Shown here one piece after another: positions 1-11,966 of a stretch of DNA of 64,000 nt; the stretch's first letter is position 1; every line of letters starts with the position of its first letter. The DNA is from Sporothrix humicola (Eukaryota > Ascomycota > Sordariomycetes > Ophiostomatales > Ophiostomataceae): contig WNYE01000120.1 in NCBI GenBank assembly GCA_021396245.1, positions 1-64,000 on the forward strand, in the 5' to 3' direction. The notes under the pieces were generated by a model, which saw nothing but the letters and a program-made list of their open reading frames with translations, had not been told where the DNA came from and did not search any database. The position numbers and the translations under genes are program-made.

Positions 1-92
1 GGTGCGCGCTTGTTCGCTCTAGCCACCCCAACCCATTTTTTGCGTTTGGTGTAATAGCGGCCATTGCGGCCATAAGTCGAGCACGTACAACG

Positions 93-140
<48 letters not shown>

Positions 141-1442
141 GCCCTTTTGCCCGTTTTTGGCTTCCTTTTTGCGATTTGAGTTCACGCCTTTTAAAAGGCT
201 TGTGGCTGATAGGGACGGTCGAGACCGCTCGATAAAGGCAGCCCGATGGCGAGCGTGGAACAATGCACGTTGAGGCGAAAATGTCGGCGGTACAAAGAGA
301 AAAATGGGAGAAAAAGAGGAAAAAGTAGCGATTTTGCAAGCGAGCGATGAAACTAACATACAGAAGAAAAGAAGCACAAAAAGCAGGAACCGACTAGAAT
401 TTTTTTGGCCTTTCTCGTAGCTCCACCGGCCACTGACACCGTTTAGGAAGGCAGTGAAGAAGACAATGGATGTTTGCTCCGATGCTCTTGCCAATTCCTC
501 CCAATTGGCGCACCTGCCTTGGTTCTGACAATTATCATTCGAGGCAGGCACAGCTGGTCGTGAGAAAATAATGCACCTGCTGTGAAGAAGCATCTCACAG
601 TCTGTGAGATGTTTGTTTCGAGCACTGTCAGGGGGCAGGCGCGAGCGAGGCGACAGCCTTTTGCTGTGAGGAGGCACTACGGAATTTGGAGCATAATACG
701 GAGAAGGAAAGTATCACAGAGCATTTGGTTCCTGGCAGCGTTCTGGTCCTTGGTCGCTGCTGCCCCAACCAGACGTTGGCTCAAAACGGGAAGGCGCTAC
801 TTTTTAATCTCCTGCAGCCCCCCTCTTGCTGCAACTGCACGGGGGGCCAGCAGCACACTATCCACGCGTCGGTGGTAATACCTCGTCCCTTCCCTGTCGC
901 TCTTTCACCCGCCAAATCCGAAAGCGCGGGCGCCGTCTCGCACCAGTGCCTGCCCGTAGCTCGACTCTCTCTGGGTCTTTCTTTGTATTATCAGGAGAAC
1001 TCCAGGGCGCCCAGCAGCGCGAGATCCTCGCGCCTTCCTGTAGTTTTCTCTTTTTCTCGCCCATCGTACCTGGCTTGTCGTCTGTTTCCTTTGTCGCTCC
1101 CTGTTGTTCCCTGTCGCTCTTTCCTTCCGCCATTTCCCCCATTCTGGTTCTTTCCCTCCTTTCGTCTTTTGTTTCGTTCTTTCTTTTTCGAGTGTGCGTT
1201 TCTGTGTCTTGTGTTTCGAGTGTTTCTCGTCCCATCCCTCCTTCCTTTTCTCCCGCTCCGCTTCTTTTTGTTGTTTCTCCCTTCTTTTCCCTCCCTCTCT
1301 TTCTTCTCCTCTCCCTTTCTCTCTCTCCATTCCGCCCGGCCACCTCGCTCAGCGTCGACCACTGCTCGTCCTCTCCCCCCATCGACAGACCACCCACAAC
1401 GGCCATCCAAACCGGCCGGGAGTTGCAGGTCTACCCCCTGGG
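1..1442. other. Gene-free 5' flank of BST1
   Basis: No protein-like reading frame is supported here. The stretch begins with a 43-base T run (97-139). From about 1030 to 1345 it becomes strongly pyrimidine-rich on the + strand, which is typical of a filamentous-fungal core promoter and leader, and this lies just before the BST1 start. Open frames in the C/T tract encode only Ser/Phe/Leu/Pro low complexity and look like composition artefacts. Confidence 0.7.
97..139 (+). repeat. Homopolymer T tract (43 bases)
   Basis: There are 43 consecutive T residues on the + strand. It could be a simple poly(dT) promoter element or the A-tail of an old retroposed insertion read on the minus strand. No flanking element was recognised, and the exact length may suffer from assembly error. 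Confidence 0.9.
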
Positions 1443-4400
1443 ATGCAGAAGCCCATCTCTGGCTTCTCTGCCGGTGACAATTCCACCGCCAGAACATCCA
1501 ATGGTACGGCCCCGGCATCGCCAAGCTTGCCAATAGCAACATCAAAGACCAGCAGGACGACGACCCCTATTCCGAGCTCCAGCGCCTCGCCCGCCGCCAC
1601 AGGCGCCCCGACCGGCCTCGACACTGCCCAGGGTAGCCATCCGAGACACTCTTTGCCTGTGCAGGACCCGCTCTCGCACGCATTGAGACAGTCGCCATCA
1701 AACTCAGCTCCAGCCTCGAACTTGACCTCAGATTCATCCTCGCCTTCGACAACATCAGCACCCAGGGCCAGTCTCGATTCGCGACAGTCGTCCGCCCGCA
1801 GCAGGCGTAACGGCGCCTCTACCTCGTCTACTCCCTCTACGGCCTCTTCTTCATCACACCGCGACGCGCCGACGCGGAATGGCCTGGCTCGCCTCGCGCC
1901 TATAATACCGTTCTCTCCTCCAGCCACCGTCCTGTCCTCCTCGGCGACCCGGCGATCGCCCACGTCCTCCTCGCCCGCGCCCGCGTTTGCTCTTCCCATT
2001 GCGGTCTCGACCGCTGCTTCGACCTCTGCTTCGGCTGCGAACCTGGCCGGCCCAACTCCCTTGCTTGCCTCGCCAGGCAATGCGCCCTCGCGAGGCGCCT
2101 CAAAACAGCAACAGCTCGACGACCACGACGACGGAAGTCGCTCCGGCGGCAGCAGCGGAATTGCTTACCGAAGCAACGGTAACACCGGCTTCGGCAACCC
2201 CCCGCCCAAGTACGCGATAGCTTCTTCTGCGAACAGCATCCCACAGCCCGTCATGGAGAAGTCACCACGGCCAGACCGGCCCGTCGTCCGCCGGCCACCA
2301 CGTGCGCGCAGTCCATGGGCTATAACGCTCTTGACGCTGTCCGCATCGGTGCTCGGTGCTGTGTTGCTGGGCCTCATTCTCAAGTCGCTTGTTACGCGCC
2401 AGTTTGAGCTCGATCCAAAGGGCTGTCGTATGTCGTATATGCGCCCATCGTATGCACATCTGAAGGAGTTTGACACCGAGCACACACGATTCGCGAGCAA
2501 GTACTCTCTTTATTTATATCGGGAGCAGGGAGTTGACGACGAGACAAAGGTATGTCGCATACAGCTTTGCTTTTCGATTTGACGACATTGAGTACCTCGA
2601 TGGATATGGCCGCTAACACACCACAGCTTAAGGGTATTCCCGTCCTCTTCATCCCCGGCAACGCCGGCAGCTACAAGCAGGTTCGTCCCATCGCCGCCGA
2701 GGCCGCAAATTATTTCCACGATGTTGTGCGGCACAACGAAGCTGCCCTTCGCGGCGGCGCACGCAGCCTCGATTTCTTCACTGTCGATTTCAACGAGGAT
2801 ATCACAGCCTTCCACGGCCAGACGCTATTGGACCAGGCCGAATACCTCAACGAAGCCATTCGCTACATTCTCTCTCTTTACCTCGATCCACGTTTGTCGG
2901 TCCGCGACTCTGACGTCCCCGATCCTACCTCTGTCATTATTCTCGGTCATTCCATGGGCGGTGTTGTGGCTCGTACGATGCTCATCATGCCCAACTACCA
3001 ATCCAACTCGATCAACACCATTGTCACACTCTCGGCGCCGCACGCCCGCCCGCCTGTGACCTTCGACGGCGAGATCGTCAAGATATACGACGACATCAAC
3101 GACTACTGGCGCCGTGCCTACTCCCAGCAGTGGGCCAACAACAACCCCTTGTGGCATGTGACACTTGTGTCGATTGCTGGTGGTGGTCTCGATACTATCG
3201 TTCCCTCCGACTATGCGAGCCTCGAGTCCCTCGTTCCCGACACCCACGGTTTCACCGTTTTCACGACAACGATCCCGAATGTCTGGACCAGCATGGACCA
3301 TCAGGCCATCCTGTGGTGCGACCAGTTCCGCAAGGTCATCTCTCGTGCCCTGTACGACGTAGTCGATGTGCACCGTGCAACGCAGACAAAGCCACGCGCC
3401 GAGCGCATGCGGGTCTTCAAGAAGCACTTCCTTACTGGCATGGAATCAATTGCAGAGAGAGACGTGCCTTCCAAGGAACCCTCGACTCTCTTAACCCTGG
3501 AGGACAACTCCAATGCCATTATCGCACAGGGCGAGCGTCTCGTCATGCGCAGCTTCGGCGACTCGCCGCGCCTCAAGGCTCACCTGCTGCCCATCCCACC
3601 TCCTGGATCCCCCGTCGGAAAGCGGTTTACTCTTCTGACGGACCAGACACTCGATAAGCCTGGTGATGCTGGCAAGTTGGAAGTTTTGTTCTGCAGCGTG
3701 TTTCCCCTGCAGTCGGGCCAAACGGGCGTTTTCCCAATTAAGATGGATCTGTCCGGCGAGAGTACCGGCTCAACACGTCTCGCATGCAAGAACGCCGCCT
3801 CAGATGTCATTGTGCTGCCCGCCTCGCAGCGCTCATCTCGTTACCCCTTCACTCTCGCGGAAGAGCGCGAGGCGAGCCCGTTCTCCTACCTCCAGTACGA
3901 CATCGAGCACATTGCCGAGCACCAGTTTGTGGCCGTGATCGACAAGGCCACAGCGCCCTCCCCTGGTTTCCTCATTGCCGAGTTCAGCGATAACTCCCAG
4001 TCACACCGCACACGCGACACCAGCCTGCGCAGCCTGCTTGCCTTTGGCCTCAAAATCCGCCTCCCGGCTAACCGCCCAATGGTGACCGAAGTCAGAATCC
4101 CATCGCTCGAGTCGAGCCTTTTGGCCTATCACCTGGAGATCAGCAACCAGGTGTGCGGCGAGGAGGCCGAGGCTTTCACACCCCTTGTGCGCCAGTACCT
4201 TTCGGAGCCTTTCGAGTCCAAGTACTACGTCAATGCACGCCAGGCCAGCATCAGCGTTCACGGCATTGCACCCTACATGCCTCCGCCTTTATCCCGGCGC
4301 GCCCCATCCGAAGAAGGCCTCAGCTTCCAGTTCTGGACCGACCCGACTTGCAACTCGAGCATGCAAGTGCGCCTTACTGTCGATGTTATGGGCAGCATGG

Positions 4401-5545
4401 GCAAGCTGTACATGCGTTACCGGACAGTCTTTGCCGCCTTCCCTGTTCTCATCGTTGCTCTGGTTCTCCAGAAGCAATTCAGGGTTTACGACGAGACCGG
4501 TGTCTTCATCACCTTCTCCGACAGTTTGGACATGTGTTTACGCAAGTCCATTCCCGTCGTGGTGGCAGCCTTGACTGTCTTCTCGCTGTCCATGGGCAGT
4601 CCCCAACCCAGTCAGCCAACCTCTGGCTTCTGGAACTGGCGCAATGCTACGGAGGTGGCAGTGGATTTCCACAAGAACGATCTGTTGGTGGGCACACAGG
4701 ACTCATTCTACTGGTTCCTTATCCCACTGATCAGTGTCATCTGTGTCGGTGTGTGCACCGCAATCAACTACGCAGCTCTTGCCCTGACGCACATCCTTGG
4801 CCTGGCCTTGGGCCTTGCTGTGTCTCGCCCTGGCTGGGTCCGGCATGATGATCGCCGCCGTACGCCTGCTCATGCGGCAGACCAGCAGCAACAGCAGGCC
4901 GCAGCTCCGCATCAACTGCAGTCGCAGCAATACTTTTCGCCGCCCTTCATACAGTCGACACCCCGCCGCCGTGTGATCACAACAGCCGTGCTGCTGTTCC
5001 TTGTATCCACGGTTATCCCGTACCAGTTCGCATACCTGGTCGCCTGTCTCGTGCAGCTCGCGACCACGGTTCGGGCCCTCCGTGTGGCCTCTGAGCTCCG
5101 GTCGACCGTCAACTACAACTTTTACAACTACGTCCACTCTATCCTCATCCTCATGTTATGGATTCTTCCCATCAACCTGCCAATTCTGGCGGTCTGGATA
5201 AGGAACCTGGCCGTTCACTGGTTGACGCCGTTCTCGTCGCATCACAATGTTCTCTCTATCATGCCGTTTATCGTGCTGGTTGAGACGCTTACGACAGGCA
5301 GGATGGTGCCGCGTGTGACGACACGGTTAAAGTATGTTGTGAGCTTCCTGCTCTTTGGCGTTGCCGTCTCCGCTGCCGTGTACGGTGTCTCGTATGCCTA
5401 CATGATTCACTACCTCGTTAATATTGTCGTAGCGTGGTTGGTGACGGTGCACTCGACGGGCGACTCGGACATCTGGTCTGGAGCTGTGATCACAGATCTT
5501 TTCGAGAACGGCCCGACCGACAGAAAACAGGGCAAATCACCATAA
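1443..5545 (+). CDS. BST1: GPI inositol-deacylase (Bst1/PGAP1)
   Basis: ER membrane lipase-fold enzyme that removes the acyl chain from the inositol of GPI anchors, needed for ER exit and quality control of GPI proteins. One 77-bp intron (2550-2626, GTATGT...ACACAG) joins two exons in phase 0 to give about 1341 residues. A Ser/Pro/Thr-rich cytosolic tail of about 290 residues precedes a transmembrane segment (about 292-313). The conserved GIPVLFIPGNAGSYKQVR block starts the catalytic domain, and the nucleophile elbow GHSMGG places the catalytic serine near residue 478. Several hydrophobic segments follow in the C-terminal third (about 4390-5480). The start is the first in-frame ATG after the pyrimidine-rich leader; the N-terminal extension is much longer than in yeast Bst1. 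Family assignment is secure; the exact start is less so. Confidence 0.93.
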
Positions 5546-6988
5546 CATGTCGAGTTGATGAGTTTGCACCTATTCAGTTTTCCTGGGTTTTCTACGTTCT
5601 ACGACTTTTTATTTTATTTTTTATTTATACCACTACGGCATTTTCTTTTATCCCTTTCGAATGCTACGCTCACATTTCCTCACGTCGACTCTTACATATA
5701 TACCTCTCCGCCTCGGCTCTAACCCACTGTGGTGGTCAAGTCTGAGTTCTATTCTGTTCTGCATCCAGAGCGCGCGTGGTGTCCTGAGGACTGCTGCATT
5801 CGAACATCATTTCACTTTGCGAGCATTTGCGGGTTCCTTTTACTTATTTGAGTTTATTGTTCATTATTGTTTTCCTTTTATTACCCCCGTTCGCGTGTAT
5901 TGCATATGGCGGTCGTTATACTCCATTTCGTTGCCTTTTTTATTACCCTTGCCGGCTTTCTGTTAATACACCTCCTCTATAATTTGGCTACGGCTGGGTG
6001 AGGCGGAGATTACCCTTTTCATTTTATATTCTCCTCGGCGGATCGGCGCATCGGCGTTTCTTTCGCTTTCACACTCGCTTTTGTCACTTTCTGCAAACGG
6101 CCAATACAGGACAGAAACGAGTGTAGAAGACATGAGCTTGGACGACAGGATACCCTCTCCACCTCTTTCATCTCATCACGCCACCCATTCTCTGTTTTGT
6201 CGGCTTTTGTCTTCTATCGCGGCGCTCGTTTCTGGGATTATCATTATCTTGTCCTTTCCTGTCTTATGGTTGCTCCTTATATTTGCTTTTATTTTGTTTC
6301 ATACTTTTGTTTGTTGTACTGCTTTTGGTCTTGTCTTTGCTTTTTATGTTCTTTTATATCCACACGCATGGGACATACAAAGAAAGAGAAAAGAGGAGAG
6401 TATCTGGTGCGAGGAGGAACAAGAGATCCTGACCCCGAAGAGAAGGGGAAGAAGGGACTAGAAGGTGACATTGAAGCAGGAGGGGCTGCCACCGTCGGCT
6501 TCTCTCTCTCACCTTGTCACTCATAATTTTGTATACATTACATATATGTACATAATTGGACGTGTTGTTATCGCTGGCTGGCTGCTGTTCTTCATTTTTT
6601 ATCGGGAAGAGAGAAAGGAGGGACAAGCGGGAGGATAAAATTATGAACATCGGGACGCAGCAGAGGAAGAGCCAGCGAAGCACACGGGCCAGCCACGGCA
6701 TAGCATCTAGTCATTAATGTTTAGCTCTTTTATTACCTTTGAACACAGTAATCGCACAAGTGACAATATGATAGGACATGAGTGAAGAAAGAAAACCCTG
6801 AAATGACATTTTTGGTACTAATATGGTGTGGTTGTATATAATGCAATACGATGACAATAGAAAATCCGAACCGCCAGAGAGAACGCCCTAAGTAGATAAC
6901 CCAGAATACAGAAAGATAAATTTGGCTAGAAAAGCCTTGAAGATAGTAAAACATGACGCCGAATTCAAGACAGGCTCGTCGCTCACTT
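5546..6988. other. Convergent intergenic region BST1 / cystathionine beta-lyase
   Basis: Low-GC, T-rich 3' flanks of two convergent genes. The only notable frame is an ATG-initiated 109-codon one (6132-6461, +) rich in hydrophobic residues, discussed under findings. Otherwise I see nothing beyond probable 3' UTRs. Confidence 0.6.
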
Positions 6989-8349
6989 TTATGCCTGAGC
7001 AGGAGCAGCTTCGTTTGCCTGGAAACCGTCAATGGACAGGGTGACCGCACCGGCTTGCACAAGCTGTTGTTGTTAGCAGTGTTATCAACACATTGTTTAC
7101 AAAGATGGTAGGGGAGGGTACGTACTGCACGCTGCAAATCGTCAATCAGGTCGTTGACGTCCTCAATACCGACACACAGCCGGATAATGTCCTCGGGCAT
7201 CTGGCGCTCCTGGCGCGTCTTGGCGTCGATGCTCGCGTGGCTCATCTGGCAAGGCATGCTGATGAGACTGTTGACGCAGCCGAACGACACGCTGATGCCC
7301 CAGAGGCGCGTAGCCTCGACAATGCGCTCCGACAGCGCCGGGTCGCCCGTCTCAAAGGACAGCACGGCGCCAGCGCCGCGCGCCATGGACCAGTGCAGGT
7401 CGTACTGGGGGTGCGACTTGAGGCCGGGGTAGCGCACGCGGAAGCCGTGGCCCTCGAGGAACTCGGCGATGATCTGGGCGTTGCTCTGCTGCTTCTCCAT
7501 GCGGATGGCTAGCGTCTTGACGCCGCGCATGAGCAGGAACGAATCGTTGGGGGCGAGGCCGCAGCCGGTCGAGTTGATCATAAAGTACAGCTCGTCGCCG
7601 AGCTTGGCGTCGTTGACGGCAATGACACCGGCCATGATGTCGTGGTGGCCCGACAAATACTTGGTGCCGGACTCGTAGGTGATGTCGGCACCCATGTCGA
7701 GGGGGTTGGCGAGCATGGGCGAGAGCATGGTGTTGTCGACGACGACCAGAGCGCGGGGGTTGGCGGCGTGTGCGGCCTTGGCGATCGAGGGGATGTCGAC
7801 AATCTTGATGAGCGGGTTTGTGGGCGTCTCCAACAAGACCATGGCGGTCTTCTCAGAAACACGAGCAACGGCCGAAGCGACGTCGGTCGTGTCGACGTGG
7901 TGCACAATAATGTTTTGCTTGCGAGCCAGGTAGGTCAGCAGACGGTTGGTGCCGCCGTACAGATCGTCGCCCGTAATGACCTCGTCGCCGGGCGACAGCA
8001 GACGAGTAATGACGTCCAGAGCGCCCATACCCGAACCAACTGCCAGCGCGCGGTTGGCGTTCATAATCTTGGCCATGTGGCGCTCGAGGTGGGTGCGGGT
8101 TGGGTTGCCGGAGCGGGTGTAGTCGTACTCGCCGCCGCCGGCGGCCGAGGTCTGCTTGAAGGTGGCCGACTGGTAGATCGGGATGCTGGAGGCGCCGTGC
8201 TGGTCCTTGGTCTCGGTGTAGACGAGCTCCGTAGCGAGGGCATAGCGTCGGCGGCCGTTGGACGGGCTGGAGGGTGCGGGCGAGGGCGGCAGGTTGTGGC
8301 CGTCCTGGTCCACGCGGGACAGGACCTTGGAGATGGGCTTGTCGGTCAT
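6989..8349 (-). CDS. STR3: Cystathionine beta-lyase (PLP-dependent)
   Basis: Cleaves cystathionine to homocysteine, pyruvate and ammonia on the route to methionine. The 432-residue protein is a Cys/Met-metabolism PLP enzyme. The PLP-lysine lies in SGTKYLSGH (Lys about 230), with the upstream YDYTRSGNPTR and GSGMGALD blocks and the late SFGCVNSLISMP block. A 62-bp intron (7064-7125, GTACGT...CAACAG) was missed by a simple frame reading; splicing replaces a nonsense tail with LVQAGAVTLSIDGF and a short Ala-rich end. The start at 8349 gives an N-terminus matching fungal homologues; an in-frame upstream extension is unlikely to be used. Sequence style favours beta-lyase over gamma-synthase or gamma-lyase, but these paralogues are close. 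A CPC1/GCN4 consensus lies 108 bp upstream. Confidence 0.9.
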
Positions 8350-9571
8350 GATGGAGAGAGGTGGATGTGAAATGTAGGAGGAGAAAAGCAAAAGTCGAAT
8401 TGAGGACGAGGAAAGACTGTTTAAATTCTTTCCTTTTGTTGAGACCTAGACTCGCGTGACTCACGGAAGTCACTGTCAGGCGGGTCGAGCGAACAAGGGC
8501 GGAGACCGGACGCAAAAAAGGTCGATGCACCAATGGACGACGATATCAATCGACGAGGTGGTGTTCGGCGGTGAAGGTGAAGGTGGAAAAGACAAGAAAT
8601 CAAGCAATTGAGCAATTGCTGTCAGAAGATATGTTGTTCTTTGATAGGAAAGGTCTTAATCCGGGAGGAAAGAAAGAGCGATGGGAAACAAAGAGGGGAA
8701 GGGGCGAACGACGGCAGCCGGGAAAAAGTCAAGACAAGGCAAGGACTTATTCTAGTGGTTGGGCGGGAAGGGACGAAGAGAAAGGTGAGTAAAAAATAAA
8801 CCCTGTGCTTCAATTCTGCAAGGCGTGCTCGTGAAGCAATTGCGAATTTGGAGATATTGGATGTAATTGATTCTGCTGCTTGCCGACCGCCTTTTCGTGT
8901 CTCGCGAAAGCGGTTCCTGGAGTTGGTTTCTTTTCTTATTTTCGGTGACCTGTCGTTGGTTCCTTCCCGTCTAAATTTTTTGTGACCAGTTTTGGCTTGC
9001 TGCTGCGGCAATTGAGCCGATGCGCGGAGTCATTGTGGAATGGTCTGGCAGGTGCGCCAGGGGGCTGGCCCCAGGTGGCCGCTCACCGTAACGTGCTGCA
9101 CCTTCCCCGCCAAATGTCTCAGCGGGCTGGGGATACATCGGGTTGTGTGTGAGATGTGAGACGAAGCAAGTACCGAACTAGCGGGCTGTTCGCCACATGA
9201 ATTTTGTATTGCAAATGACGTGCTCAGCACCGGCCGCGACTGCCATCTGGTCGCCGCGAGACGGACTCTTACTTTCACGGATATACGAATATCTGGGTAG
9301 CCGACATCAGCAATCCAACGTCTTGAAACTGCACGAAATTCATCACCACAATTCAATGGTTTTATGTGTCACATGAAGAAGATGGAAGAAACAGGTGATA
9401 AAAGAGGTAACGCCGTGTCGTATGCTCAATAAACCGAATAGAGTAGAATATATCCTCTGAGAACTCCTTTTGTACATAATCCCGTCAAAAAGCCAAGAGA
9501 AATAACAGTCCAAAATCAGGTCTAATATCTGCAGTCGCCATTGCCGTCTAATTCGAGCTCACGAGCACGGT
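8350..9571. other. Promoter of cystathionine beta-lyase and 3' flank of MSP1
   Basis: This holds the upstream region of STR3, including the TGACTCA site, and the downstream region of MSP1; both genes are on the minus strand. Short open frames have no recognisable composition and no paired splice sites. No other feature was seen. Confidence 0.6.
8457..8463 (+). promoter_or_regulatory. TGACTCA, CPC1/GCN4-type site upstream of cystathionine beta-lyase
   Basis: A perfect TGACTCA bZIP site lies about 108 bp upstream of the STR3 start. CPC1/GCN4 is the general amino-acid control activator, and sulfur amino-acid genes are established targets. A single 7-mer can arise by chance, so regulation here is inferred from position and gene function. 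Confidence 0.5.
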
Positions 9572-11086
9572 CTATTCGATCTCAGTGACCACAGCTTTGC
9601 CGACCACCTCCTCTTCAACATCCTCGTACTCGTCGTCGTCGTTGTTCTGGCTGGCCACCGACTTGGCCTTTGCTGATCTCCGTTTTGACGAAGAGGATGC
9701 CGCAGAGGAACGGCGGTTGCTCTTGCGTTGGCTGCTGGTGTCTTCGGTGGTTGTGTAGCTCTGGGTCTCCGAAGCCTCGGTAGCGGCTCTAGGTGCTCGT
9801 GACGAAGTTGTTGAGGATGTTGTCGGCTTCACACTGCCAATGGGCAATGCGGCACTGCGCGGGAAGAAGTCCTCGGTGCGGAGCCCACGCACGTCGGCCG
9901 GGTTGAGCGCCGACATCTTCTTGCCCGACTCGCGCTGGGAGCGCAAGAACTCGCGCATGGGCATCATGGCGGCGTCGCGGCACAGCTCCTTGAGGTCGCT
10001 GCCGGACATACCGCTGGTGACGCGGGCAATGTACTCGATATCGAAGTCGGGGTCCCGCTTGGTGTCGCCCAGCACGAGCTGCAGGATGCGACGGCGCTGC
10101 TGGAGGCCCGGCAGTGTGACAGGGAACTTTTTGGGCATGCGCCGCAGGATGGCCTCGTCAATGTCGTGCATGCGGTTGGTGGCGCCGAGGACGACAATGC
10201 GCGAGGGCATGCCGGCGGCGTTGGACGAGGTCAGGCCGTCCCACAGCGTCATGAACTCGGCCTTGACCATGCCGCTGGCCTCGTGCTCACCGCTGCGGCG
10301 CGTTCCCAGCACAGCGTCGATCTCATCGATGAAAATGATGGACGGCTCGAGCTTGCGGGCGAGCGAGAAGACGGCGCGCACAATCTTGTTGGAGTCGCCG
10401 TACCACTTTTCCGTCATGGTCGAGATGTGCAGGTTGATAAAGGAGGCGCCGCTCTCATGGGCCAGGGCCTTGGCCAGCATCGTCTTGCCGCAGCCGGGAG
10501 GGCCATGCAGCAATACGCCAGATGGAGCGGCCAGCAGGGAGCCGGCATGGGAGTAGAGGTGGGGCATTGTCAACGGATAAATCACGGCCTCCTTGAGCTC
10601 CTCGATAATCTCCTCGAGGCCGCCAATGTCGTCAAAGCCGACCGAGATATCCTCGGGCGGCACGACCTCGAGCGCAATCATATTTTCGTACTCGTTGAGC
10701 TCCAGCGATTCGAGGAGTTGCCGCCGGTTTCGTGATGAGCCGCCGGGGCCGCTGCCGTCGCCGCTGCCGTCTACTCCATCAGCGTCGTCGTCGTCTAAGC
10801 CATCGCGGTTCCGTTTAGACTTTAATAAGCGCTCGAGGTTGGCCTTGGCCCTGTTGCGGTTCAGTTCGTTCTTTTCGCGTTCTGGGTCGGAGTAGCTGGC
10901 GAGGTTGGTGAGGACGTTTCTGGCCAAGAAGTACATGGCTCCAGTCTGTTGCGTCGCATGAGTTAGTCGGGTTCACTGTTCACTATCCGCCGCTGGCCGC
11001 TGCATAGAGGCCTCGGATGCACTTACCATGCCGGCGAGAAGGATCAAGTCCATGACATAGTCGCCAACCCGTTTTCTGTCCGCCAT
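9572..11086 (-). CDS. MSP1: Msp1/ATAD1 mitochondrial outer-membrane AAA ATPase
   Basis: Outer-membrane AAA+ extractase that removes mislocalised tail-anchored proteins and clears stalled import substrates. Exon 1 (11027-11086) is only 60 bp and encodes MADRKRVGDYVMDLILLAGM; an 81-bp intron (10946-11026, GTAAGT...AACAG) joins it in phase 0 to exon 2. Together they form the N-terminal membrane anchor (about residues 10-30), which neither exon supplies alone. The AAA module follows: Walker A GPPGCGKT with Lys near residue 174, Walker B IIFIDEIDAVLG, and GATNRMHDIDEAILRR as sensor-1/arginine-finger region. The total is 477 residues, longer than yeast Msp1 because of a Ser/Lys-rich then acidic C-terminal tail of about 100 residues. 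Assignment is confident. Confidence 0.93.
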
Positions 11087-11966
11087 CTTGAAGGATCCGT
11101 CGATAAGGTCGGCGGGGGAGCTGTGTTCGTCGGGATCGCAAAGAGTTCGGGTATCAAGAACGGCAGCAAAAACTGCAGGATGCCGTTGAATCCGTTGGAA
11201 CGCGTGCGTGCCGCGCCGAGGGTCGATGATCGGGTGGAACTCGTGGCTTTTTAAAGTGTGTTAAAGTGGTTGGATTTCGGTCTCGTTTTCGGTGTGCTGT
11301 ATTCTTGCTGTTCCACGTAATTTGGGGCAATTTTGGCCTGGCCGGTGCCTTACGTAGAGGGAGCCCACCAATTGCCACCTGCCGTCAGTGTGAGCCAGCG
11401 TGCCTTCTGTGAGGCTTTGGGCCGCGGGCCAATCACATGTGATAAAAGTGGATACAGTCTCGTGCGCGGCTGGCTCTTTCCCTCCACTGGGATGGAAGAT
11501 AGAAAAGTGGGTCTTTCCTTTATCGACAGCACAGAACGCGTTGCCCGTACGACCATCGCGTACACACGTTTCTGGCCAATCAGGAGCAGGAAGGTGCCCC
11601 CTGTCTCCCATCACGTCCTTGCGATTGTGCTTTCTGTGTTCTCTGCCTCGCCCTTGTTTGCTTTCTGTGTGTGTCCACGTTGTGCCATCCCCTCTTTTTT
11701 ACGATCTCTCCACTGGGATAGAAGTTGACGTTGAAATTGGGCCATTGTTCGCAAGGCTGTCGTGTTCAATTGTCTCGATCATCATTGTCTTTTCGCTTTC
11801 GTCCCTTCTTTTCTGTGTTCCTCTTTTCTGTCCCACTTTGTCTCAGCCCCCAAAACGCCCGAAAAGCGCAAAAACGCGCTGAACAAAACAAAACAGACCC
11901 GCAGCTCGAGAATTCCCACTTTTCTATTCCATTCCCCCCCTTTCTCCTCCAGCGTGTCGTCACCAC
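11087..11966. other. Shared promoter region MSP1 (-) / CSM1 (+)
   Basis: An 880-bp bidirectional spacer. It contains CCAAT boxes (for example near 11428 and 11573) and two ACGCGT (MCB-type) hexamers at 11200-11205 and 11536-11541. Such short sites are expected by chance in GC-rich DNA, so cell-cycle control of CSM1 is only a suggestion. The 11780-11960 part is the pyrimidine-rich leader of CSM1. Confidence 0.55.

Noticed and set aside
686..1536. Several long overlapping frames upstream of BST1
   Set aside because: They lie in a pyrimidine tract that opens all three frames at once; products are Ser/Phe/Leu runs.
7642..8370. A 242-codon + frame opposite cystathionine beta-lyase
   Set aside because: Antisense shadow with Gly/Val/Asp bias and no conserved motif; the minus strand carries the PLP-enzyme motifs.
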